This document shows positions 10,226-21,304 of a stretch of 64,000 bases of DNA, piece after piece. The translations under genes were made by a program, and so were the position numbers. This DNA comes from Phragmites australis (lineage: Eukaryota > Streptophyta > Magnoliopsida > Poales > Poaceae), in the NCBI RefSeq assembly GCF_958298935.1, contig NC_084938.1:22487501-22551500 (forward strand), in the 5' to 3' direction. The notes beneath the pieces were generated by a model that did no database searches, had not been told where the DNA came from, and worked only from the letters and a program-made list of their open reading frames with translations. How positions within the stretch are numbered: position 1 is the stretch's first letter; every line of letters begins with the position of its first letter.

Positions 10226-11599
10226 AAAATGCACTCAATCACTAGTACCAAGGATCACTTGCTTCTTCTGCACCTAAGACACCTAGGCATTCCTACTATC
10301 GTACCCTCCAGCCGCCAATGACCACAGGGTGCGAGGGGGCCATGGAAAGGGAGAACCTCCAGGGTATAGGTGAGAGAAAAAGGCGAGGAGTAAAATCAGC
10401 ACATTACTTTATTATGCATGTATCATATGTACAGAAGTTAGACTCAGTGATATGCCATACAGTCAATCTAGGCCTAACAAGCACTACAGACCACCGCGTC
10501 TCCCCAAAGTCGAGCTGAGGAGGACTGGCCCTCGCTTCTGGAGCCATCGGCTTCACAGAAAGACCTGCACCTGTGCACAAAGGAACGACATGAATACCCC
10601 AGGCTCGAAGACCTATTAAAAACAGGATCCCCCAAACTCGAGGAGCTGAGGGTTCTGCCTGGAAAGGGTATGAGTTGAAGGCTGTAAAATCTAGCTCCTC
10701 TGGCACCCCCGCAACCTCCTCAGCATCCTCTTCCTTAACTCAAGCCATGATGTTCGTAAGGATGTCTGATGGCACTAGTTCATTGGGGTCACAAGGGAGA
10801 ACAAAACGTCAGGAGTCACGTGAGCTAGCAGCCTTGAATGCCAACCACCACTTGTCTACCCCTACGGAGCTTGGGCCGGTCTCCAAAGAAGAAACAGAGG
10901 GACCCCCTGGCTTTGCCTTCACCAAGGCATCAGCGGCCACCCTAGGTCCATGTATCCATGGGAATCACAAGGAACAACGAAGCGCACCCATTGTGAGGAA
11001 GGTAGTGTAGACCCGAAGGATTGGGATGTTTGGGGTCCCTCTCTCGAAGTGGCGGCCCAAACCCTCAGGATGGTTCCAGCTGTTTCAGGTCGCCGGCCTG
11101 CACATGTAAGTCCTACTCAAGGATTAGGACCATAGCCTTTACACTTTGGCATATCAACAGAGTAAAAGAAGACATAGCTCCTCTAAAGGTTAGTCAGCAA
11201 AGTCAGAATACATGGAGCAGGAAGGCCAGACCAACATGCTACATCTCCCCCCCCCCCCCATAAAAGAAGAAGAGAAATAAAAAAGTAAAGCCTACTGAGG
11301 ACTACACCTCAAAAGGCCGACCCAGTGAAGCATCGTCCGCGTGTGGTGACTATCCCTATGGAGCGATGTCCAAACAAGGAGGCCGTCGAGGTGGTGGCAA
11401 TACGCTAGAGGAGCCATTTGGGCACAGAGCCTGAACTACCAAACTTGGAGTCCCTCAGACACCGGACTTCACATGCTCCGACATGAAACACAGTGTCGCA
11501 GGCCAACCATGCCTCACCCATACTCTCTGGTCGAATCCATCCAAGGCAGTGGAATCTGCATTGAGGGTGCCTTGGGCCAGACGTCCTTGATCGCGAAGC
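10226..11599. other. Tat 3' region between minisatellite and antisense gene
   Basis: Long overlapping open frames exist on both strands (for example 10404-10706 minus and 10675-11010 plus), but none has a domain I recognise. A poly-C run lies at about 11247-11259. It probably holds the 3' end of the antisense transcription unit. Confidence 0.4.
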
Positions 11600-14500
11600 C
11601 TAGGTTGGCTGCTCCAACGCGCCGACCCCTGCTCGGTACAGAAGCGCCAGCTGAAGTGCCAAGGCCACCCAGACACTTGAGCCAGCATTGGCCTCAGCAG
11701 TGTTGGCCATCACCCTTGCCGTGGACTGGAGCCAATGGAGCATCCGAACCAGGACATCCGGGCCAAAGGGCAATGGTGGGTCTTTCACCTTGAGGCTGGT
11801 CAGAGCACTATCTACGGCACGGACGACCTCTATGACGCGCTCGGCCAACCATTGGGCTCCACTCGCACCACATCCTTCGCATGCACTGATCGGCCTCAAG
11901 GAGAAAGGCTCGTGCTGCCCTCAGCTCTACTTGAAATGTAGCCGCCATGAATCGAAGGTCCTGGGGGTCACCTTCGGTGACCACACAGGCCACATTGGCC
12001 TCATTGATAGCCTCCAACGTGACCCGGTGGGCATCTATAGCCTCTTGGGTTGTGGACTTCATGCACTCTTGTCACACAATATCCTTTAGAAGGGAGGCCT
12101 TAGCACGCTCCTATCGCGCTGCCTCCTCCTTCAGGGAACCCTTCGGGTGCTCCCGGTGCACCGTCTCATCTTGTAGACGACCCTCTACCGAATCTGCACA
12201 CTTTGTTACCTCCTCCAGGGAGCTTTGGAGCGCCACCACTTCCTCCCGTGCGGTGCCTTGGGCTTTCGTGAGGGTCTGGCGCTACGAGCAGCTCAATGCC
12301 TCCACTAGCAACAGTTGTTGTGTGATGCAGGAAAGGACAGATGAGACAACAATCCAAGGATCGGGGCTAAAAAAGACCTACCTCCTAAAACATACACGTC
12401 AAGCCTCCGCCTTTAGACATGTTGCCACCTCCTCCAGGGGCCTCCGAGTAGGAGATGTTACGATCTCTCCACTCCTCAAGAGCGACAAGGTCGAAGCAAA
12501 AATACTCAATGCCTTCGGGCGGAGAGTGAAGTCATCTGGGGTCAAAGCCTCGAAACCCAAGCTCCTCCCTGAGAGCACTGGGGCACTTGCCACAGAGGGT
12601 CCATCTCCCCCCACGACAGCCACAAGGTCTAGGCCATGGCCTAGCGCAAGGCCTTGAGGCGTCAAAATCTTCGCTTCTGGAGTGCTATTCAGGGGCACCA
12701 ACAGAATACTCATCAAGCCCTCCGAGGGTGCCATGATCTCGGGAGCGGAGGATGAGGTCAGCTCCAATTAGGCTGCCTCTAAATACCAGAAGGAATATAA
12801 AGGTTAGGATCCTCAAGCACTGAAGCATCAAGATAACAAAACGGGGGCCAACAAAGGTCTTACCTACACCTCCGATCGCCACATCCGCGGGGTCTGTGAC
12901 GTCCAATCTGGCAAAGGGATCACTAAGATCCCACGCCATAGAGTTGCCTAGGGATGCCTCGCTCCCTCCTTCAATCTGTCCATGGCCGGTAGGAATCGAA
13001 GGGGCCATAGCCCCCTGGTATCACGGCCCCTAGACTAGGCTCGTCCTCGGTAGCACCGCACGCAGACCCGGCTACACGCCTCTAGCGTTTCATCCCATCT
13101 GGCACGGCCTCAGATGAACTACCACACGAGCCCATGGGGCCAAGCAGAGTCTAAGCCCGGTGTGAAATTATCAAAGTTTCAGAGCTCACGGTGCTACCAT
13201 GCTTTCCCACGGCCTGAGGCTCCGCTGGAGCTGACCATGCCAGAGCCACCATTCCGAGGCGGGAGCAGATCCGGTTGTGTCGCTCCTAGCTCCTCACCAG
13301 CTCCATGAGCTGTGGAGCTGGTCCTGCTCCGCGACGAAGGGCTGACCCAGGAATTTCTCCACCACCTCGACCGCTCGGTCCAACAGGAGGCAACTCTCTA
13401 AAAGAAAAAGGCGTCTAAGTCTCCATATTCAAAGCTATACAACAAAGAAGACTCACTTGAACTTGTTGTGGGCTTGGAATACGCGTTTGACTCACTTTCC
13501 CCACCTTGTTCGAAGATGTGGTGCCAACCCGCGTGAAGAGGCTAGATGCGCAACATCGTGAACTCCTCCGTGAGGTCACACATGCTCATCTTTCGGGTCA
13601 ACTTCCGAAGAAGCACCATCCTCAAAAGCAACTGAGCCTCAGGGACATCCACCACCAGGGTCCGAACGTACTTAATGTCCCCACTGGTAGAACGGAGGGG
13701 GGAGACAGAGCCTACATCATAATAGAACCACCTCTCCATCCATCTGGTGCACCACCAATTATTGATGACCTTCGTTGGGAACATGTTCTGGCATTTCGCC
13801 CAGAGCTAGAAGTTCATGCTACAAAACTGAGGGCCTACGTCTCCCCGCCCTTCGTCCGAAGCTTCGGCTAGCAACTTGCTTCATGGATACTCGTGAATAG
13901 CTCTGCCCGACCCTCTCAGCCCTCCACTCGCATGGCCCATTCAAAAATGGCCAGGCGTGCGATGGCGTTGGCTGAGAGTTGGGGGAGCTCCACATAGAAG
14001 TAGCGGAGCACCCCTTTGAGAAGCGACATGGCCAGGAACTTGAGCTCTGCATCCAAGAAGGCCTCAAAGGTCACCACTTCATGACTCCATGGGGCCCAGA
14101 TCGTGATACGTCCATGACTCCCTCAGATACACACATGGTGAATTCATTCCTTATTGTTCATATTTTCTTCATAGAGAATAAAATACTACTAAGTTTTGAG
14201 TTGTTTTGTTGCTTAGGAACATGGGAGAAACACCATAACCTTACCCGAACTTTGCCCCTTGATGACCAAGTCTACTCGGACTCGAGGCTAAGCTCTGATC
14301 GTGGTCGTGGTTGTGGTCGAGTCCTAGGACAACACTTTAGTAAAACAGGCATAACTCTCTCATACGAAGTCCGTTTTAGGCAATCTTGGATATTCTGCAA
14401 ACCTTATAATGAGCCCTTTCCAATGGATATGAGCTCAACCACAACTGATAGAGTTCGAAGGAATAAGGTGCTGCGCCACTGTTTTGGACCTTGTTATGTC

Positions 14501-15164
14501 TTGCAATCGTGTCAGGGTCGGAGTCCAGGTTGTGCACACCTCTTTCCATGGTTGCACAACCCTAGGTCGACCTTCCTCACGTCTCTTCTATATATACACA
14601 GTAGCCATCGTAGTTTAGGCTTAGGTTTAAGCTTGAGTTTAGCTTAGATTATTCTGTTTTAGATAGTTTTGCTGTTTATCAGTTTGTTGAACCCCAACTC
14701 GTGTACTTCATTGGTAATTAGCAATATTTATATTGCATCTATATGTTCTTGCTTGTGTTCTCGATTCGCTTGCAGAAAAAACCTTCTTGGCGAGGTCAAC
14801 CATGTCTTGGCACGATTGATAACCATGGAGTAGTGGTATACTGGTTGTGAGGGTTCTCGATCTGTTCTGTTTGGAGCCTTTGAATCATCAACGTCGAAGC
14901 TCTACCAACTGACTTATCATATTACCTTTCGAAAGATCGGGCAAACGCGCATCAGATCGCCTCACCCACCGGAAGGTGAGCCACCGACCTAGAGGGGATC
15001 TTCCCCTCCTCGACCATCCAATCGAGATCGGCTGTGGTAACGGTCGACTCCCCTAGCGCACTAGTATGTAAGGGGTGCTTCTTGCTAGCATAGTAGAGTT
15101 CTACGCCCAGCGACAGCACTGAAAGCGACGGGGGAACCGTGGCCCCCATGGCTCCTGCTGGCAT
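11600..15164 (-). pseudogene. antisense accessory gene of the Tat element (putative gypsy-type transposon protein, PF04195-like)
   Basis: Minus-strand pieces in order. 15164-14952 starts MPAGAMG and contains S-T-V-T-T-A-D-L-D-W-M-V-E-E-G-K-I-P, the usual start of the plant 'putative gypsy type transposon' family. After the inserted LTR, 14090-13890 in a shifted frame gives L-S-A-N-A-I-A-R-L-A-I-F-E-W-A-M. 13784-13542 gives N-N-W-W-C-T-R-W-M-E-R-W-F-Y. 13008-12399 is a low-complexity linker, and 12360-11600 is coiled-coil rich (A-E-R-V-I-E-V-V-R-A-V-D and P-P-L-P-F-G-P-D-V-L-V-R-M-L). An antisense gene in the 3' internal region is known for Grande (gene23) and other Tat elements. Function is not established. 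It is broken by the solo LTR, frameshifts and stops. Confidence 0.7.
14104..14954 (+). mobile_element. solo LTR, 851 bp, with perfect target duplication (GATCG)
   Basis: It begins TGATACGTCCATGAC and ends GCGCATCA. GATCG occurs at 14099-14103 and 14955-14959. TGATACGTCC is a start I associate with grass Ty3/gypsy LTRs, and a TATATATA box lies near 14589. It splits the antisense gene: coding similarity resumes on each side once it is removed. Strand assigned from the TATA position and the LTR start; moderate certainty. Confidence 0.85.
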
Positions 15165-15570
15165 GGTGGCCTGGTCCCCAGATGCCGCACGACACCTGGC
15201 AGGGGTTTGGATCTACCGCATGCACCAGAGTGAGTCATGATGCCCCTAGGATTACCACAAGGAGCGCACGACAACGATGAAAAGTAGATGCACAGTGGAC
15301 GACGAGAGCGCTAGTGAAAGCAGGGGAAAAAGAGACGAGAGTGTTGGATGAGGACACCAACCAGCCATGACTCCTACCTTTATCCATACAAGGAAGAGCC
15401 GTTGCCACCTTGGGGCACGGGCGCATGTTCTATCCTGTCCTTTCCCCATTATAACCGGGAAGCGGAATCGCTCCCTATGACCCTCCAATAACAAGGCGCC
15501 AAACGTCCCACTACCGACCAGCCAGACGCGGCTACGTCATTAACCGTAGGTTGTGTGTAATGTTTTCTCT
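15165..15570. other. upstream region of the antisense gene / end of Tat internal region
   Basis: No coding signal. It would contain the antisense gene promoter if that gene is transcribed independently, as reported for Grande. No clear TATA box or polypurine tract was identified. Confidence 0.35.
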
Positions 15571-15970
15571 CGCAGGTGATGTCAGACACTCTGCCTATTC
15601 GCTGGACCAGCACTTCCTAGTTCAAAACCACCGGAGGGCCAAGGGCCCATGGCCATGGAGCCAAGGGTCGTCGGAGGCCCTACTCCGAGTACTGCGGGGA
15701 CAGCCGCACCACTAGCCATCCTCGTAAGGGGATGCTACTGGGGGATCACCATCAAGGACCCCCGACGCCCCTTAGCTTCGCCAGTCTAGGCCCAAGGACC
15801 ATCTGTCTGAGGATCCCTTCGGAACCCCATGGATCCGGAGGGGTCCCAGAGGCCATGCCTTAAGAGCCCTCCAAACTCTCGGAGCCACCGATCCTTCAGA
15901 AAGATCAACCCGGAGGGGTCCTGCATGCCCCCCACTTGCATTGAAATGGCTGGCATTTAATATCCGTTAG

Positions 15971-16082
15971 GTGGTGGCCACCCGACATGCTGGTGCAAGT
16001 GGTGGCCGCCTGATGTGCTGGTGCAAGTATCGGCCGCCTGGCATGCTGGTGCAAGTGGTGGCCGCCTAGCACGCTGGTGCAG
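15971..16082. repeat. 28-bp tandem repeat, 4 units, in LTR U3
   Basis: Units starting GTGGTGGCC (third unit GTATCGGCC) at 15971, 15999, 16027 and 16055 share GCTGGTGCA endings and an exact 28-bp spacing. Confidence 0.93.
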
Positions 16083-16240
16083 TGCGACGCCGAAATATAG
16101 GACCAGCCACTGGGACCACCACCTCACTAGCCATAGCAATAATTTACAGGGCTATCCCTATGCCCTGTTGTACAGAAAAGAACTTGTATGTCTACCGGCC
16201 TCATATGGGCACATTTGTATATTTACACTCTGAATATCAG

Positions 16241-16248
16241 TATAAATA
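16241..16248 (+). promoter_or_regulatory. TATA box of the Tat LTR
   Basis: TATAAATA about 250 bp before the LTR end, the expected place for the U3 promoter. Confidence 0.55.
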
Positions 16249-16719
16249 CTAACCCTTTGCCACCAAGCCAAGAGAGACAAATTTCCCTGAGAACTTTAGG
16301 CACTCTTATCCTCTCCACTTCTCCAAACTTAAACCACTCATGTGAGTTGGTTCTCGTTGCACTTTGTTCTTAGAAGATATTTTCTTTACCCAACACTTTT
16401 GCAAACCAACCATAATACTCTACACAATCCACACAAAATTCTCATCGTCCCACTGTCCTACCTTCTATCATTCCAATGTCTCAGTACACTGAGTAATTCC
16501 TCACTGACATAAATCTGGCAATAGACCCCTTGCCAACTCCTACACCTAGCAGTCCAGCAGTGAATGATTTTTCAGCTAGTAGTGGACCAATGAACCTATT
16601 GACAATTTGGCTGCCTCTAGTGTTTTAGAGACTACAAGGTCTCCAAGATCTCCAATTCTGTCAGATTCTAGTGCACAAAGTCTAGATGCTGCTGATCAAG
16701 CTGAAGGACCACAAATAGG

Positions 16720-17700
16720 TCATCTATGCGCATCAGGCTTAGGGAAAATATAATCAAGCCAAAGGAGTTCAGAGATGGAACAATCAGGTATGCTGCTGCT
16801 GCTGAAATTATTGTTTATGAGCTGACAACAGCACAAACTGAGCCAAACTCTCACATGCAAGCTATGCAATTGCCCAAGTGGAGGAAGGCCATGGATGAGG
16901 AATACTCTACACTTATTAGGAACCAAACTTGAACTCTTGTTCCAACAAGGAAATGAATAAACCTAATTGATAGTAGTTAGCAGATGGGTCTTCAAATTGA
17001 AAAGAAAAGCTGATGGGTCAGTTGACAAGTTTAAGGCTCGGTTGGTAGAAAAGGGGTTCAAGCAAAGGTTTGGAATAGATTAAATGGACACATATAGTCC
17101 AGTTGTGCAGCCCACAACTGTGAGGATTATTCTATCTATTGTTGTCTCTAAAGGTTGGAACTTGAGGCAGATTGGCATTCCAAATGCATTTCTGCATGGA
17201 GTGTTACATGAAGAAGTCTTCATGCGTCAGTCACCTGGTTATGAAGATCCAAAGGTTCCCTCAAACTACATTTGCAAGCTGAACAAGACATTATATGGTC
17301 TAAAGCAAGCACCTCGGGCATGTCATTCATGATTGGCATGTCATTCAAGATTGACTTGCAAACTCCAGGAAATGAGTTTCAGTTCCTCTAAAGCTGATGC
17401 ATCCTTATCCATCTATAATAAGAGTGGCCTAACAATATATATGCTAATCTATGTTGATGATATTATCGTTGTGAGCTCATGTTCAAGTGCTACTAATAAG
17501 CCTATAGAAGAACTAACCTGGGAGTTTGCAGTTAAGGATTTAGGAGCACTTGAGTATTTTCTAGGCATTGAGGTCAAATCAAAATCAAAAGGGATTATTT
17601 ATCACAGAAAACGTATGCACAAGACTTACTGAAAAGGGCAAATATGGACAGATGCAGGCCAATCTCGACTCCTATGGCATCAGGTGAGAAATTGTCAAGA
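16720..17700 (+). pseudogene. copia reverse transcriptase (RVT_2)
   Basis: Visible blocks in order: W-R-K-A-M-D-E-E-Y-S-T-L (about 16880), [13 protein letters not shown] (17084 on), [26 protein letters not shown], then an intact Y-V-D-D catalytic box near 17449-17460 and L-G-A-L-E-Y-F-L-G-I-E-V. Stops and frame changes occur at 16930-17080, at 17330 and at 17632, and there is a small local duplication of A-C-H-S around 17318-17345. It would copy the element RNA; this copy cannot make a whole enzyme. Confidence 0.88.
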
Positions 17701-17902
17701 GAACAAGGAATTGCACTCACTGGTGATGATCAATTTCAGTACAAGAGCATAGTTGGAAGATTGCAATATCTGACAATAAACAAGACCTGACCTTCCTTTC
17801 TCTGTCAACCGTGTATGTCAGTTTATTCAGAGTCCAACCGATGTACATTGGGTAGCAATAAAGAGGATACTTCGGTGTCTCAGAGATTCTATTGATCCAG
17901 GT

Positions 17903-18330
17903 ATGCAAATTCAGATATCGACAACAAGTCTCAATGCATTCTGTGATGCTGGTTGGGCAAGATGCCCAAATGATCGACGCTCCACCAGTGGGTTTGCAGT
18001 TCTGCTTGGATCCAATTTGATCTTGTGGAGCTCACACAAACAACCCACATTTTCAAGATCCAGCACCGAAGCAAAGTACAAGGCAAATGCAGATGTAGCA
18101 GCTGAGTTGGTCTCGATACAATCACTACTGAAAGAGCTGGATATTTTTCAGAATAGACCACCTATACTTAGGTGTGACAATCTTGGGGCGACCTATCTTA
18201 CTGCAAATCCAGTTTTCCATGCAAAAACAAAGAGCATTGAAGTGGAATTTCATTTTGTTCGTGAACAAGTTGCTCGGAAAGCATTGGAGACTCGGTTCAT
18301 TTCCTCCAAGGGTTAAGTCGCTGATATGTT
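17903..18330 (+). pseudogene. copia RNase H
   Basis: Contains C-D-A-G-W-A-R-C-P-N-D-R-R-S-T-S-G-F, S-S-T-E-A-K-Y-K-A-N-A and a D-N-L-G-A-T-Y-L motif, the three conserved clusters of copia RNase H, ending just before V-A-D-M-F-T-K-A-L across a stop at 18314. Copia elements normally have D-A-D-W-A-G-C; here D and G are replaced (A-G-W-A-R-C), another sign of decay. Confidence 0.85.
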
Positions 18331-18400
18331 CACCAAAGCACTGTCAAGAGTTCCTTTCAGACTGAATTGCAACAATCTCAACCTTCTCTAGTCGGTTGTG

Positions 18401-18412
18401 ATTGAGGGGGAC
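18401..18412 (+). promoter_or_regulatory. polypurine tract
   Basis: ATTGAGGGGGAC directly abuts the LTR start TGTTAG. It primes plus-strand DNA synthesis in copia elements. Confidence 0.8.
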
Positions 18413-18722
18413 TGTTAGAATTTGTATTCTTGATAACGTTCAGTGGAATCTGTTGTAGGTGTGCGTGTGATAGCATATGTATAGCGCGGTGACCACGCCC
18501 TGTGAGCGAGTCGTGATCGCATATGCAGGCAAGGAGCTGTAGCCTGTAGGCGCCCCTGTAAATCAGATCATAACCGATCGTGTACATGCTGTAATTCGAC
18601 TATAAATGGAGACCAAGATCCTCAATGGATCGGTACGTTCGTCAATTCATTTCTCTCGTCAACCCTTCTGGAAACCTTGCGCCGGTGGCAGAAACCAAAG
18701 GTCTCGTCAGTGATCACTGACA
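18413..18722 (+). repeat. 3' LTR of the truncated copia element
   Basis: Starts TGTTAGAATTTG right after the PPT, with a TATA-like TATAAATGG at 18601. The end at CTGACA (18722) is inferred from terminal complementarity only. No target duplication can be checked because the 5' end is lost. Confidence 0.6.
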
Positions 18723-18817
18723 TTGAAAGTGGTGTTGCCACCGTCGCGGCAGAGGAAGTGCAGACACCCGCTTAAGAAAACAGCCGGCTTCTTCTCCTCC
18801 ACCCAACATAAGGGAGG

Positions 18818-19400
18818 CTATTGAGCATCAGGCCTCCAGTATGCAGGCGTGTCGAGGACTAACACCTCGCAGCTTGTGGAGGTCACCATGCCATTTTCAA
18901 CTTCAGGGTAGCTGAACAAGCGCACAACTTTGTATGCGCGCCTCGTTCCGCAGTAACCAAGGCCAGAAGATACCTCCAAGAAGAACAGCGGCGGGTGAGT
19001 TTCAAACAGTTTATACCGCCAAATCATCTTCAACGGCGCCTCGCTGTCCGGGAGACGCAAGACCGCACCGGTGGAAGGGTTGCAGACCGCATCAGGACGA
19101 CTGGACGAGGACGCTGCAGGCCTTGGTGAGAGGCACGGCCGCCCCTTACGGGAAGCTGTCAGGCATGAGCTTCTCGACCGGACCACCCCCGGGCCGCCAG
19201 AAGTAGAGGTGGCCGTCGTAGGACAACACCGGGGTGAGGAGCAGCGTGGGGCGGCCCCCCCGGTTGGCCCGGCGAGCGTGGAGGCCGACGAAGTGGGCCG
19301 AAGAGAGCGCAGCGCGCCACGCACGGGACACGCAGCGGAAGCGCCCGGCCGACTTGGCCGGCCGCTTCTGAATTCCAGTTCCATCTGCTTCTGAATTACG
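18818..19400 (-). pseudogene. broken F-box gene (F-box end plus associated domain)
   Basis: The minus-strand frame near 19380-19150 reads R-F-R-C-V-S-R-A-W-R-A-A-L-S-S, the C-terminal half of an F-box, then typical F-box-associated text (L-L-L-T-P-V-L-S-Y-D-G-H-L-Y-F). A frameshift near 19100-19200 moves coding to another frame with V-C-N-P-S-T-G-A-V-L-R-L-P and ends at a stop at 18818. The F-box start (L-P-x-x-L) is missing: the sequence before P-A-K-S-A-G is unrelated. Such proteins act as SCF ubiquitin-ligase substrate adaptors; this copy is truncated at both ends. It lies tail-side of the host gene, same strand, about 250 bp away. Confidence 0.75.
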
Positions 19401-19656
19401 GTTCCAGCTCCTGAACAAGGTTCCACTTCTCATATTCTTTGCTCTTTTTTCCTTGACATGCATGGACAATCGTCTTTGCTTAAACACATGACTTCATCGT
19501 GATTCGGACATGCATCCCCACGAGATTCCGCTTTCCCTTTTTATTTCGCAGTACATTCAGTCACTAATTTACATCAGATATGCAGCAAGGGATTTGTGTT
19601 AATCCTTTTCAGCTAGGTAGTATTGGATTGGCATCAGACATGCTTGTACAATTCGT

Positions 19657-21073
19657 TCAGCCTCTTGTCCTCACGATGGTAATCGTGCCCCTCCCCGCGG
19701 TGTGGAGCCTGGTGAAGCCGGCCACCGTTTTGCCCGACGGGGCCAGCCGGTTGCCGACCGACACCCGCGGGGCGCACGCGAACTCCCCCACCGGGTGCCG
19801 CACGGGGCGGGCCGGCGGCGTGAGGATCCACTCGTTGATGTCCGCGAGCGTCACGGCGCCGTCCGCACCGCCGGGTTTCACCGCGGTGAACGGGTGCGCC
19901 ACTGTCCCGGCACCGGCGGTGCACGACGCCTTCCTGCTCCTCTTGTTGCTATCGCCGCACCCGGTTTCTGGCGCCTGACGCTTGGACGAACAGTTGGCGC
20001 GAGTGGGTTGAAGCTGGCCGCTACCGGTGTCGCTGACCCGTGGACCCTCGTTGCTGTGGGGCGACGAAGAACTGCGAGGCTCTGCTTCTGGCCGTGCCAG
20101 AGTTTTGTCACTGAGTGTGGGCCCCGTTGCCGAAATGGAGCTGAGAGTGAAACGATCGTCTGCAGAAACACATTACTCTGTTGTTTAAAACAAGCAAAAT
20201 TGATGGATTTCAAACATGAAAAATCTAAAAAAAATTCTTTTCGTGAGAAGTTTGCAGCGTTGTACTTCCTGCCTAGCTGATACTCTAAGTTACACAAGAT
20301 GCATTGTGCTGCTAATCTTTGAGTGAGCCCAGACATAAATTTCAGAACCGCCGTGATTATTTAATAATCATCACAGTCTGTCCTAGTTGCTTGGAACCGT
20401 ACCACTATGAAATGAATGAGAAATTGTAGTACCAAAGTCCTTGGTTAGAGTGAAAAAGGGTGAGTATAAACTAAGCTAAGTCAAAACTGAGCAAACCAGC
20501 TCCCGAATCCTACGTTGGGAAGATGCAGTACTCGTCTCCTTCAGAGTGCAGCAGGAACTGAAGCCCAGGACCTGCTCCTCGTCCAAGTCCCATAAACTCT
20601 GAAGAGGTAAGAAGTGAGCAACGATCGATCGGGAAAGCAAACACCATGATTCACGGGATTTAATTGCGGCATCCATGTGAATGTTAACATGGCAAGCTTG
20701 CACACTCACTTGGAGTAGTTCTTCCAGCTCCCCGGGCATCACCACCGCATCCTGCGGCAAGCCGGTGGCCGCAGTTGACGCCTCGAACGAGGATGGCTCC
20801 ATGCCTAGTATACATGACAATAAACGAGTGACATACCTCTCATGGAATGATGGACGGGCTGCAGATGCGGTGCAGATACCTAGCATAGTATATACATGCT
20901 GCAGATGCAGTGTGACACCTACATTCGGGGATGAAGAGCTCGAGCTCATGCTCGTGGATATCAGGATCGCCGGCACCAACTCCCGCTGTTCCTGGACCGA
21001 AGTACCTGAGCTGTGGTTCCCATTCAAAGAGGAAGCAGCTGCTGGTGCTGGAACCCAAGCTTCTGCATGCCAT
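19657..21073 (-). CDS. four-exon host gene; C-terminus resembles XRI1 family (candidate)
   Basis: Proposed exons (minus): 21073-20923, 20804-20710, 20596-20514, 20140-19657. They total 813 nt and 270 aa with all phases closing. Donors read GTAGGT, GTGAGT and GTAGGA; acceptors end TACTAG, TCAGAG and TCTCAG. Exon 1 starts MACRSLG with F-E-W-E-P-Q-L. Exon 2 has M-P-G-E-L-E-E-L-L. Exon 3 has S-E-G-D-E-Y-C-I-F-P. Exon 4 has a basic S-S-K-R-Q and N-K-R-S-R-K patch, then V-A-H-P-F-T-A-V-K-P-G-G, V-T-L-A-D-I-N and G-R-G-T-I-T-I-V-R-T-R-G before the stop. That ending resembles plant XRI1 (X-ray-induced, DNA repair and meiosis) from memory. Gene reality is well supported; the family name is inference. 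Exon 3 has a second possible acceptor 2 bp upstream, which would shift its frame. Confidence 0.75.
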
Positions 21074-21118
21074 GGTGTCCAAAGGCCACCAGGCCTGCCT
21101 CCCGTGCAGCTCTCTTTC

Positions 21119-21133
21119 TTAGGCTGTCGCCAT
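21119..21133 (-). other. 4-codon upstream ORF in the 5' leader
   Basis: ATG-GCG-ACA-GCC-TAA lies 46 bp before the main ATG, within the predicted leader. Such a short uORF could modestly dampen translation; no conservation data. Confidence 0.5.
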
Positions 21134-21245
21134 GGGAAATAGTAGGTAACTACAGTAGCAAACTAGCAGTAGTGGACTGGTGGGGAAGAGAGACCGCAAT
21201 CTGCGAATGTCAGACTGAGAGAGCGAGGAGGGGTGCCATGCGTGC

Positions 21246-21252
21246 TTAAATA
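21246..21252 (-). promoter_or_regulatory. TATA box of the host gene
   Basis: Minus-strand TATTTAA sits about 175 bp upstream of the start codon, giving a leader of roughly 140 nt. It is the only good TATA match in the GC-rich upstream stretch. Confidence 0.6.
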
Positions 21253-21304
21253 GGAGGGCTTTTGGGAGGCCGGCCTAAAGGCGAAAGGGAGTGTCTGTGT
21301 GTAC

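Larger units (their letters stand above)
4553..16490 (+). mobile_element. Tat-lineage Ty3/gypsy retrotransposon, 5'-truncated, with nested insertions
   Basis: The plus-strand order is protease, RT, RNase H, a second archaeal-type RNase H, then integrase, followed by a very long 3' region with an antisense ORF and a minisatellite, then a 3' LTR. Dual RNase H plus a long 3' region with an extra ORF is the known signature of the Tat clade (Retand, Ogre, Grande). The left end starts within the protease, so the 5' LTR and gag are missing. Many in-frame stops show age. Two solo LTRs (8961-9325 and 14104-14954) inserted later. The 3' edge near 16490 is approximate. Confidence 0.8.
15580..16490 (+). 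repeat. 3' LTR of the Tat element (edges approximate)
   Basis: Starts near TGTCAGACAC at 15580. GC-rich U3 contains CTGGGGGATC and a 28-bp tandem repeat. A TATAAATA box at 16241-16248 is followed by a plausible transcribed leader. The right edge is fixed only by the start of copia-like coding remnants after about 16500. Confidence 0.5.
16500..18722 (+). mobile_element. Ty1/copia retrotransposon, 5'-truncated
   Basis: RT, RNase H, a polypurine tract and a 3' LTR follow in order on the plus strand. Gag, protease and integrase are absent, so the left end is truncated at the junction with the Tat LTR. Confidence 0.85.

Noticed and set aside
20476..21027. Single 183-aa minus-strand frame read straight through the host gene
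   Set aside because: It ignores good splice sites; the four-exon model with closing phases and coding-like text in all exons explains the region better.
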